A stretch of DNA of 13,467 nt from an uncultured Oscillibacter sp. (GTDB lineage Bacteria; Bacillota; Clostridia; Oscillospirales; Oscillospiraceae). Below the pieces are notes generated by a model. That model was not told the DNA's origin. It worked only from the letters and a program-made list of their open reading frames with translations, and made no database searches. The translations under genes and the position numbers were made by a program. This document shows positions 1 through 6,173 of this stretch, in pieces. Each line of letters begins with the position of its first letter. Position 1 is the first letter of the stretch. Location: contig CAJTZL010000064.1 of NCBI GenBank assembly GCA_910583695.1, forward strand, positions 1 through 13,467. Reading direction: 5' to 3'.

Positions 1-296
1 CGGCGGAGCCGGAATGACTTCCCTCGCGCAATCGGATTCGGCGGGGGTTTGTCCCTCAACGAATGGACCAGCTCCCCTTTCCGCTGCCGCTCCCCTGGAG
101 CAGGGGGAAAGCCTCCAAAAGATGACGGCCAGCGAAGCGTCGCCGCTCATCCGGCACGCACGGAAAAAGAAGCTCGGTAAACGCAGTTTCGGAGCAACCA
201 CCGGGGTGCGGCAGCAAAAAGAGGAGCTGGTCCATGCAGTGAAGAGCAACCCCCGCGCGAACCAATTGCGCGGGGGAAGTCATTCCGGCTCCGCCG
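1..296. repeat. Long imperfect inverted repeat (about 296 nt), hairpin or MITE-like
   Basis: Bases 1-32 pair with 265-296 as a 32-bp stem with a single G·T wobble (24 with 273). The pairing continues inward with a one-base bulge: 37-49 with 248-261, 63-75 with 223-235 (13 bp perfect) and 83-90 with 208-215. The apex (91-207) folds less well but includes CCCCTG-GAG-CAGGGG at 92-106. Short ORFs cross the region in both directions, but none has a believable ribosome binding site or a recognisable product, so I read it as non-coding. The element may extend beyond the window's left edge. It could be a non-autonomous mobile element or a structured RNA; the sequence alone does not decide. Confidence 0.7.
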
Positions 297-466
297 TTCA
301 TTCAGCCGCGCCCCCGCGTCGTCCCCCGTATACTTCTTTTTCTCTTTTGGACCGTGCACGGCCCGTTTTCTCGTTTTCTTCTGGAAGAAAAAGAGAAAAT
401 GGGGGGTGCAATGCCCAGCTAGCATCCTAGCTGTAATCCCCCGCCCGAAGGGCAGGCAAAAGCCCC
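297..466 (-). repeat. Structured dispersed repeat, family C, copy 1 (3' of the response regulator)
   Basis: Read on the minus strand this begins beside the regulator's stop codon. It contains GCCCTTCGGGC (a small hairpin), then CAGCTAG-GATG-CTAGCTG (416-433), then ATTGCACCCCCCATT, then a T/A-rich hairpin (366-399), then the palindrome CCGTGCACGG (352-361), then CGGGGGCGCGG (307-316 region). The same modules in the same order occur at 13361-13467, and the first part occurs at 5030-5109. No ORF here is credible. The hairpins may help end transcription of the minus-strand operon, but no long U-tract follows them, so I call it a repeat and not a terminator. Confidence 0.7.
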
Positions 467-474
467 GTCTCCGG

Positions 475-1188
475 CTAGGAGACCGAGAAATAGTACCCCG
501 CCCCCCGGCGGGTCAGGATATACACCGGAGAGGCCGGGTCGGCCTCGATCTTCTCCCGCAGCCGCCGGACGGTGACATCCACCGTCCGCACATCGTCCCC
601 GACGTAGCCGTAGTTCCACACCTGCTCCATCAGGTCCACCCGGGAGTACACCTTGTTGGGATGGCTGGCCAGGAAGGTCAGAAGCTCATACTCCCGCTGG
701 GTCAGGTCAATGGCCTTCCCCGCCCGGAAAACCTGATGGCTGTCTGTGTTGATGGCCAGATCCCCCGCCACGGGCATGGCGCTGTCCGCCGCCGCGGCCC
801 CGGCGGGAGCCGCCATGGAGGTGCGGCGGATGTTGGCCTCCACCCGGGCCACAACCTCCCGCATGGAGAAGGGCTTGGTGATATAGTCGTCCGCCCCGAT
901 CTCCAGCCCCCGGACCTTGTCGTCCTCCTCCTCCCGGGCGGTGAGGAGCAGGATGGGCACGTTGTCCCCGTCCTTCCGCAGGGCCTCGCACACGCTGAAG
1001 CCGTTCATCTTGGGCAGCATGATGTCCAGCAGAATCAAATCCGGCTTCTCCGTCCGGGCCCTGCGCAGGCCCTCCTCCCCGTCGTAGGCCTCCAGCACCC
1101 GGCAGCCCTTGCGCTCCAGGTTGAAGCGCAGAATGTCCACAATGTTCTTCTCGTCCTCTACAACCAGGACGGTCTTTTCCTCCGACAT
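475..1188 (-). CDS. OmpR/PhoB-family response regulator, WalR (YycF)-like
   Basis: A 237-residue two-component transcription factor. The receiver domain (about 5-120) has the acidic pocket E11/D12, the phospho-acceptor D55 in LILLDIMLP, the switch Thr83 and Lys105 in the TKPF motif. An Ala-rich linker (about 126-138) leads to a winged-helix DNA-binding domain (about 140-235) with VRTVDVTVRRLREKIE and TRRGAGYYF. That motif is closest in my memory to WalR/YycF, the regulator of cell-wall hydrolases, but related regulators share it, so I leave the symbol empty. The ATG follows GGAGG at a six-base gap. It lies 48 nt downstream of the Nudix gene and is probably co-transcribed with it. No histidine kinase follows: the next 470 nt are repeats. 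Its partner kinase must be elsewhere. Confidence 0.93.
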   Translation of the reverse strand: MSEEKTVLVVEDEKNIVDILRFNLERKGCRVLEAYDGEEGLRRARTEKPDLILLDIMLPKMNGFSVCEALRKDGDNVPILLLTAREEEDDKVRGLEIGADDYITKPFSMREVVARVEANIRRTSMAAPAGAAAADSAMPVAGDLAINTDSHQVFRAGKAIDLTQREYELLTFLASHPNKVYSRVDLMEQVWNYGYVGDDVRTVDVTVRRLREKIEADPASPVYILTRRGAGYYFSVS

Positions 1189-1236
1189 ACTCGACCTCCA
1201 AACTCCCCGCCGCCCGGAGGCGGCCCGGTTCCGGCG

Positions 1237-1788
1237 TTACAGGTTCAGCAGAATCTTTGCCTTCAGCACCGCGGCCACGGTCTTGGCATCCTCAATCTCC
1301 CCCTCCAGGCACCGGCGGACCATTTCGCCGAAGGGGACCCGCTCCACATTTAAAAATTCGTCCTCGTCCAGGTGCTGCTCCGACATCCGGAGCTCCCGGG
1401 CCAGGTAGAGGTGCAGCGTCTCCCCGTAGCAGCCCGGGGAGGGCAGGAGGCGGCCCAGGGACTCGTAGACCCCCGGCACCGCGCCGGTCTCCTCCTCCAG
1501 CTCCCGGAGACCCGCCGCATAGGGGTCCTCCCCGGGGTGGTCCAGCTTCCCGGCGGGAATCTCCAGCAGGGCCCTGCCGAAGGGATAGCGGTACTGGGTC
1601 ACGGTCAGCACGTTGTTCTCCCCGTCCAGGGCCAGGACGGCCACGCCGCCGGGGTGGTCCGCCACCTCCCGGAGGGCGGTCCCGCCGTTGGGAAGCTCCA
1701 CGGTGTCCACGTGGACGGTGAGAATCCGGCCGGTGAATTTGTCCTCCCGGCGGAGCGTCCGCTCCGTCAGGTCCATTTGCTCGCTCAT
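1237..1788 (-). CDS. nudF: Nudix hydrolase, ADP-ribose pyrophosphatase family
   Basis: A 183-residue protein that should hydrolyse ADP-ribose (or a similar nucleoside diphosphate derivative) to AMP and ribose 5-phosphate in the cytoplasm. The Nudix box lies at residues 80-103: G80, E87, then R95-E96-L-E-E99-E100-T-G102-A. The spacing from E87 to the REUXEE core is canonical (seven residues), but G80 to E87 has six intervening residues instead of five, through an extra residue in GKLDHPGED. Upstream, TQYRYPFGRALLEIPAG (64-80) is typical of the ADP-ribose pyrophosphatase subfamily. The start ATG has GGAG close by and AAAGGA further upstream. It is the first gene of a probable two-gene unit with the response regulator. 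Confidence 0.92.
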   Translation of the reverse strand: MSEQMDLTERTLRREDKFTGRILTVHVDTVELPNGGTALREVADHPGGVAVLALDGENNVLTVTQYRYPFGRALLEIPAGKLDHPGEDPYAAGLRELEEETGAVPGVYESLGRLLPSPGCYGETLHLYLARELRMSEQHLDEDEFLNVERVPFGEMVRRCLEGEIEDAKTVAAVLKAKILLNL

Positions 1789-1883
1789 AGCTCCGCGTCC
1801 TTTCCAGAAGGGACCCCGGAGGGGCCCGGTTTGCAGGCGGCCTCCGGCTGTTCCGGGGCGCCGCAGGTTTGTTTCTGGATGGA

Positions 1884-1912
1884 ATTATACCACGCCGGAG
1901 GGAAAATGAAAA
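1884..1912 (-). promoter_or_regulatory. Candidate sigma-A promoter for the nudF-regulator unit
   Basis: On the minus strand a perfect TATAAT (1884-1889) lies about 95 nt upstream of the Nudix start. Seventeen bases further upstream is TTTTCA (1907-1912), a weak match to TTGACA. The -10 is convincing and the -35 is poor. Confidence 0.45.
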
Positions 1913-1997
1913 GAGAAATTGTCCCGGGACCGGCGGGAGGAGGAAAAAGTTTCCCCCGTTCATAAATTAGCCCTTGTTTTTTGGGGAGGAAAGGCGT

Positions 1998-2057
1998 ATG
2001 ATGTGGAAAACAAGCCACAAGATATGGTGGGTGCGGAAAGGAACAGGCAGCCAATGA
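1998..2057 (+). CDS. Putative small leader ORF overlapping the carboxypeptidase gene
   Basis: A 19-residue ORF, MMWKTSHKIWWVRKGTGSQ, starts at 1998 directly behind a strong Shine-Dalgarno (GGGGAGGAAAGG, 1983-1994). Its stop overlaps the start of the downstream carboxypeptidase as ATGA (2054-2057), the classic arrangement for translational coupling. It is rich in Trp (three of 19) and basic residues, and resembles no protein I know. The downstream gene has only a modest ribosome binding site of its own (AAAGGA, 2037-2042). A regulatory leader, a coupling device, or the remnant of an older N-terminus shifted out of frame are all possible. Expression is inferred only from the ribosome binding site and the overlap. 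Confidence 0.45.
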   Translation: MMWKTSHKIWWVRKGTGSQ

Positions 2058-3004
2058 GATGGAGCAAAGGGGCGGCGGCGGTGCTGACGGCGCTGCTGCT
2101 ATTGACCACGGCCGTTCGGGCGGGAGAGGCGGACAAAGCCCCCGCCAGGGAGGAACGGCCCATTTTGAATGTCCGGCTGACGCTCCCCGGCGAAACAGAG
2201 GAGGCCGCCAAGCTGCCGGTGATGCCGGTGATCAAGCCGGAGGAGGCTGCCAAGCTGCCGGTGATCAAGCCGGAGGAGGCGAAGCAGGCGGGAATGACGG
2301 TGGTGACACCGGAACCCGTCAAGTCCCAGGGGGGAAACGGGACGGAGAACTCCCCGAGGCCGGAAGTTTCCCCAAAGCCGGCGGAGCCCCGGGACCCCAT
2401 GTTCCCGGAGGCGGAGGACTGGCAGATTCTCCTGGTGAACCCCTGGAACGAGCTGCCGGAGGATTTTGAAGTCACCCTGAAGACCCTGCCGGACGGGCAG
2501 AAGGTGGACGAGCGGGCCTATGAGGACCTGAACGCCATGCTGGAGGCCTGCCGGGAGGCGGGGCTGCGGCCCAAGATCTGCTCCGCCTACCGGACCCAGT
2601 CCAAGCAGACCTATCTCTACAACAACAAGATCGCCCGCCTGCGGAACGCGGGCTACAGCCGGAAGGCCGCCGAGGCGGAGGCCGGGCGCTGGGTGGCCCG
2701 CCCCGGCACCAGCGAGCACCAGCTGGGCCTGGCGCTGGACATCGTGTCCCAGTCCTATCAGGCCCTGACGAAGAAGCAGGAGAAGACCGCCGAACAGAAA
2801 TGGCTCATGGAGCACTGCTGGGAGTACGGCTTCATCCTCCGCTATCCCAACGACAAGAGCGAAATCACCGGCATCGGCTATGAGCCCTGGCACTACCGCT
2901 ACGTGGGCCGGGAAGTGGCCCTGGATATCCGGGACAGCGGGCTTTGCATGGAGGAGTATCTGCTGCTGCGGGAGGAGGCCCTGGCGGCGGAGCATACGGC
3001 GTGA
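2054..3004 (+). CDS. Secreted D-alanyl-D-alanine carboxypeptidase, VanY/M15B family
   Basis: A 316-residue zinc peptidase expected to trim the terminal D-Ala from peptidoglycan stem peptides outside the membrane. I start at ATG 2054, since it opens on a signal peptide (MRWSKG, a hydrophobic run at 7-21, likely cleavage after VRA at 23). The open frame runs upstream to a TTG at 1919, but that adds 45 hydrophilic residues before the signal. Residues 24-115 form a Pro/Glu/Lys-rich spacer with an internal repeat. The catalytic domain (about 122-295) carries SAYR (177-180), the zinc motif SEHQLGLALD with H222 and D229, and EPWHYRYVG with catalytic E277 and zinc ligand H280. All key residues are present. 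A short ORF overlaps its start (ATGA) and a strong terminator follows. Confidence 0.92.
   Translation: MRWSKGAAAVLTALLLLTTAVRAGEADKAPAREERPILNVRLTLPGETEEAAKLPVMPVIKPEEAAKLPVIKPEEAKQAGMTVVTPEPVKSQGGNGTENSPRPEVSPKPAEPRDPMFPEAEDWQILLVNPWNELPEDFEVTLKTLPDGQKVDERAYEDLNAMLEACREAGLRPKICSAYRTQSKQTYLYNNKIARLRNAGYSRKAAEAEAGRWVARPGTSEHQLGLALDIVSQSYQALTKKQEKTAEQKWLMEHCWEYGFILRYPNDKSEITGIGYEPWHYRYVGREVALDIRDSGLCMEEYLLLREEALAAEHTA
2198..2281 (+). repeat. In-frame 33-nt tandem repeat in the carboxypeptidase spacer
   Basis: The unit encodes EEAAKLPVIKP. Copy 1 (2198-2239) carries a three-residue insertion (VMP), copy 2 (2240-2272) is exact, and a third begins as EEA (2273-2281). All copies stay in frame. The segment lies between the signal peptide and the catalytic domain, so it probably works as a flexible stalk whose length can vary by slippage. 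Confidence 0.85.
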
Positions 3005-3010
3005 ACGCGG

Positions 3011-3040
3011 ACGGAGACGGCTTTTGCCGTCTCCGTTTTT
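3011..3040 (+). terminator. Rho-independent terminator of the carboxypeptidase gene
   Basis: An 11-bp perfect GC-rich stem (ACGGAGACGGC / GCCGTCTCCGT) with a TTTT loop is followed directly by a T-run. It starts seven bases after the stop codon. Confidence 0.93.
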
Positions 3041-3105
3041 GCCGGACTTGTCCAAGGTGACTTGGAATGTTGGGGAAAAAGTCCCGAAAAATGTGGATTC
3101 TTCCG

Positions 3106-3134
3106 TTGAAAAGCGGTGCGGTGTGGCATATAAT
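3106..3134 (+). promoter_or_regulatory. Sigma-A promoter of typA
   Basis: TTGAAA (3106-3111), a 17-base spacer, then a perfect TATAAT (3129-3134), 73 nt upstream of the typA start and downstream of the previous terminator. This is one of the best promoter matches in the window. Confidence 0.85.
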
Positions 3135-3207
3135 AAGGAACCGTGAAATTTTGCCTTTCTATATTCAGGGCAGGGAAGCTGCCGTTTGAAACGAAGGAGA
3201 TATTGAT

Positions 3208-5031
3208 ATGCAGAATAAACATTTGAGAAATATTGCCATCATTGCCCACGTTGACCACGGCAAGACCACGCTGGTGGACGAGATGCTGAAGCAGGGCGGC
3301 GCGTACCGGGAAAACCAGGAGGTCGTTGACCGGGTCATGGACTCCGGCGACCTGGAGCGGGAGCGGGGCATCACCATCCTGGCGAAAAACACCTCCATCC
3401 AGTACGGAGATACCAAGATCAACATCGTGGACACCCCGGGCCACGCGGACTTCGGCGGCGAGGTGGAGCGGGTCCTCAAGATGGTCAACGGCGTCATCCT
3501 CCTGGTGGACGCCGCCGAGGGCCCCATGCCTCAGACCCGCTTTGTGCTCTCCCGGGCTTTGGAGCTGGGACACCGGGTCATCGTGGTGGTGAACAAGATC
3601 GACCGGCCGGACCAGCGGGTTTATGAGGTCATCGACGAGGTGCTGGAGCTCCTCATGGACCTGGACGCGACGTCGGAGCAGCTGGACAGCCCCATGCTCT
3701 TCTGCTCCGGGCGCAACGGCACCGCCTCCTGCTCCCCCACCGTGCAGGGCACGGATCTGAAGCCCCTCTTCGACACCATCCTGGAGTATATCCCCGCCCC
3801 GGAGGCGGAGGTGGACCAGCCCTTCCAGATGCTGGTTTCCTCCATCGACTACAACGAGTTCGTGGGCCGCATCGCCATCGGCCGCATTGAGCGGGGCACC
3901 CTGAAGCAGAATCAGGAGATCGCCGTGTGCAACTACCACGACCCGGAGGCCGTCCTCCGCAAGGCCAAGGCCACGGCCATCTATGAGTTCGACGGCCTGG
4001 GCCGGAAGCCGGTGACGGAGGCCTTCGCCGGGAACATCATCGCCATGAGCGGCATCCCGGATGTGACCATCGGAGACACCATCTGCGTCCCCGGCGCGGT
4101 GGAGGCCCTGCCCTTCGTGAAGATTTCCGCCCCCACCCTGGAGATGACCTTCTCCGTCAACGACTCTCCCTTCGCCGGGCGGGAGGGCAAGTTCGTCACC
4201 TCCCGGCAGATTCGGGAGCGGCTGTTCCGGGAGACCCTGCGGGACGTGTCCCTCCGGGTGACAGAGACGGACACGGAGACCGCCTTCAACGTGGCGGGCC
4301 GGGGGGAGATGTCCCTTTCCATCCTCATTGAGACCATGCGCCGGGAGGGCTACGAGTTCCAGGTGTCCCCCGCCCGGGTGCTGTATAAGGAAATTGACGG
4401 CAAGACCTGCGAGCCCATCGAGCGGCTGGTGGTGGATGTGCCCGCCGACTGCGTGGGCGCGGTGATTGAGAAGCTGGGCCAGCGGAAGGCGGACATGGTG
4501 GAGATGACCCCTGTGGGAAGCCGCATGAAGGTGGAGTTCCTCATCCCCGCCCGGGGCCTCTTCGGCTACCGGAACGACTTCCTCACCGACACCAAGGGCG
4601 AGGGCATCATGGCCTCCGTCTTCGACAGCTACGCCCCCTATAAGGGAGAGATCTCCCGCCGGGGCAACGGCTCCCTCATCTCCTTTGAAACCGGGGAGTC
4701 CATTACCTACGGCCTCTTCAACGCCCAGGAGCGGGGCACGCTGTTCATCGGCGCGGGCGTGCCGGTATACGGCGGCATGGTCATCGGCGTCAGCCCCCGG
4801 AGCGAGGACATGACGGTGAACGTGTGCAAGAAAAAGCAGCTGACCAACACTCGGGCCAGCGGGTCCGACGACGCCCTGCGGCTGGTGCCCCCCCGGCAGA
4901 TGAGCCTGGAGCAGTGCCTGGAGTTCCTGGCGGACGACGAGCTGCTGGAGGTGACGCCCAAGAGCCTCAGGATGCGCAAGAGCATCCTGGACCATGAGCG
5001 GCGGATGAAGGCGCTGCACGGGAAGAAGTAA
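3208..5031 (+). CDS. typA: Translational GTPase TypA/BipA
   Basis: A 607-residue ribosome-associated GTPase of the EF-G/LepA class, implicated in ribosome assembly and stress or cold adaptation; the length is normal for the family. GTPase motifs are in order: G1 AHVDHGKT (13-20), G2 RGITI (53-57), G3 DTPGH (75-79), G4 NKID (129-132), and a G5 region CSGRNGTAS (166-174). The G5 has SGR where Escherichia coli has SAL. EF-Tu-like and EF-G-like beta domains follow, then the TypA-specific C-terminal domain, including FGYRNDFLTDTKGEG, RGNGSLISFETG and LTNTRASGSDD. The ATG is preceded by AAGGAG. It is monocistronic by appearance: its own promoter lies upstream and a structured repeat begins at its stop codon. 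Confidence 0.98.
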   Translation: MQNKHLRNIAIIAHVDHGKTTLVDEMLKQGGAYRENQEVVDRVMDSGDLERERGITILAKNTSIQYGDTKINIVDTPGHADFGGEVERVLKMVNGVILLVDAAEGPMPQTRFVLSRALELGHRVIVVVNKIDRPDQRVYEVIDEVLELLMDLDATSEQLDSPMLFCSGRNGTASCSPTVQGTDLKPLFDTILEYIPAPEAEVDQPFQMLVSSIDYNEFVGRIAIGRIERGTLKQNQEIAVCNYHDPEAVLRKAKATAIYEFDGLGRKPVTEAFAGNIIAMSGIPDVTIGDTICVPGAVEALPFVKISAPTLEMTFSVNDSPFAGREGKFVTSRQIRERLFRETLRDVSLRVTETDTETAFNVAGRGEMSLSILIETMRREGYEFQVSPARVLYKEIDGKTCEPIERLVVDVPADCVGAVIEKLGQRKADMVEMTPVGSRMKVEFLIPARGLFGYRNDFLTDTKGEGIMASVFDSYAPYKGEISRRGNGSLISFETGESITYGLFNAQERGTLFIGAGVPVYGGMVIGVSPRSEDMTVNVCKKKQLTNTRASGSDDALRLVPPRQMSLEQCLEFLADDELLEVTPKSLRMRKSILDHERRMKALHGKK

Positions 5032-5109
5032 GGGGTTCCTCCAGCAGGGGGAATGCAGCCATCTTCATGGCTGTATTCCCCCTGCCTGAAGGGCGAATAC
5101 AAGCCCCTT
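5030..5109 (-). repeat. Structured dispersed repeat, family C, copy 2 (3' of typA)
   Basis: An 18-bp stem with one G·T wobble (5045-5062 with 5067-5084, CTTC loop) is enclosed by an outer pairing of AGGGG beside the typA stop with CCCCT near 5104-5108. On the minus strand the order GGGGCTT, GCCCTTC, GGGGGAATACAGCCA, loop, TGGCTG, CATT matches the first half of copy 1. It is inverted relative to its neighbouring gene compared with the other two copies. There is no U-tract directly after the stem (a TTTTTT occurs at 5121-5126), so it is at best an atypical terminator, although it may still serve typA's 3' end. Confidence 0.65.
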
Positions 5110-5150
5110 CCCTCTACATATTTTTTCAACGGCAAATTTCCGAATTGCTC

Positions 5151-5179
5151 TTGACCTTCCAGGGAAAATCCTTTAAAAT
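5151..5179 (+). promoter_or_regulatory. Sigma-A promoter of the radical SAM gene
   Basis: TTGACC (5151-5156), exactly 17 bases, then TAAAAT (5174-5179), about 63 nt upstream of the start codon. Confidence 0.75.
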
Positions 5180-5242
5180 AAGAGTTTGTGTACGGCCCCG
5201 GCCGTGCCATCACCACTATAAACGGAAAGGCGAGACGACGTT

Positions 5243-6130
5243 ATGAAGCATCCCTACAAGACGCGGGAAGGCGGCGCCACGGTGACGGTTTTCGTCCCCT
5301 ACGACTGTAAGAATCACTGCCCCTTCTGCATCAATAAAGGCGAGTATGCGGACCTGACCGGCTTCTCCGCCGAGAAGATCCGCGCCAGCATCCGCCGGAT
5401 GGACGCCATCACGCCCGACTGCGATTTCGTGTTCACCGGCGGCGAGCCCTTCGCCGACCTCCAGGTTCTCCAGTCCATGCTGGACGAGATCCCTGCAACC
5501 CACAAGGTCTATATCAACACCACCCTCCCCGTCTCCGAGTTCCAGACGGAGGAGGATATCCTGGCTTTCGCGGAGCGAAACAAGCGCAAGATCACCTGCA
5601 TCAACGTCTCCCGGCATATGCAGAAGTACGTGGTGGAGTCCAACGACGGGCTGCTTGCCCGGCTTCCCGTGCCCTTCCGGGTGAACTGCGTGCTGTACAA
5701 GGACTATCCCGCCAAGGACCTGGTTCCCTACCTGGACCGCTTCAAGAAGGTCCCCGGGGCCTCCATCCAGTTCCGGTTCGACTACACCGCCACCACGCCG
5801 GAGAACCTCTACGAGGAGGAGGGGGACAAAATCCTCCAGGACTTGAAGCGGATTGCCCGGTACACCGGCCTGGACGGCTGCCGGATGCGCTGCGGGTTCC
5901 ACTTCGATTACCACGGGATGGAGCTGACCTACCACAAGACCCTGCCTTATTCCACCGTGGTGGAGACGGACCCGGCGGACGGCGTGACCTACGACATCCT
6001 CTACGACATCCTCATCAAGCAGAACGGGGACATTCACGGGGACTGGGACGGCACGCCCCTGGATGTGGAGGCCTACGAAAAGGTGGTTTTCGAGCCCTAC
6101 GACTTGAAATGGCTGGCGAGAATCGCGTAA
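5243..6130 (+). CDS. Radical SAM protein of unknown substrate
   Basis: A 295-residue enzyme with a single recognisable Fe-S site. The S-adenosylmethionine-cleaving cluster motif CxxxCxxC is at C22, C26 and C29 (DCKNHCPFC), close to the N-terminus, and FTGGEP (64-69) is the family's SAM-contact GGE motif. The fold should be the usual partial beta/alpha barrel to about residue 210. The C-terminal part has C213 and C217 in GCRMRCGFHFDYHG, too few to form a SPASM or twitch auxiliary cluster. It has its own promoter, and a terminator hairpin lies just behind it, so it is probably transcribed alone. A weak GGAAAGG lies about 12 bases before the ATG. No peptide precursor or biosynthetic partner is adjacent, so I assign no substrate. 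Confidence 0.88.
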   Translation: MKHPYKTREGGATVTVFVPYDCKNHCPFCINKGEYADLTGFSAEKIRASIRRMDAITPDCDFVFTGGEPFADLQVLQSMLDEIPATHKVYINTTLPVSEFQTEEDILAFAERNKRKITCINVSRHMQKYVVESNDGLLARLPVPFRVNCVLYKDYPAKDLVPYLDRFKKVPGASIQFRFDYTATTPENLYEEEGDKILQDLKRIARYTGLDGCRMRCGFHFDYHGMELTYHKTLPYSTVVETDPADGVTYDILYDILIKQNGDIHGDWDGTPLDVEAYEKVVFEPYDLKWLARIA

Positions 6131-6144
6131 TGGAAGAGTAAGAA

Positions 6145-6170
6145 AAGCGGACGGCCTTGGCCGTCCGCTT
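6145..6170. terminator. Bidirectional terminator between convergent genes
   Basis: A 12-bp perfect stem, AAGCGGACGGCC / GGCCGTCCGCTT, lies between the radical SAM stop (6130) and the protease stop (6174). On the minus strand it is followed by TTTTCTT, so it serves the protease best. A TTGCTTCATTT tail follows on the plus strand. The stem is nearly the same as the one at 10050-10078. Confidence 0.85.
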
Positions 6171-6173
6171 GCT

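Noticed and set aside
14..430. Open frames of 80-140 codons over the left repeats, both strands
   Set aside because: They lie in inverted-repeat DNA, have no ribosome binding site or recognisable domain, and each conflicts with the structured repeat reading.
1919..2053. In-frame TTG extension of the carboxypeptidase (45 extra residues)
   Set aside because: It would place a hydrophilic stretch before an obvious signal peptide, and it has no good ribosome binding site; ATG 2054 fits better.
3052..3065. Small palindrome CCAAG-GTGA-CTTGG upstream of the typA promoter
   Set aside because: Five base pairs, about 40 nt upstream of the -35 with no second copy; too little to call an operator.
3700..3734. 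Possible defective G5 motif in TypA (SGR in place of SAL/SAK)
   Set aside because: The position tolerates variation and all other GTPase motifs are intact; not evidence of loss of function.
2899..5019. 706-codon open frame on the minus strand across typA
   Set aside because: It is antisense to a fully recognisable TypA in GC-rich DNA; its His/Leu/Val/Gly-rich composition is typical of a shadow frame.
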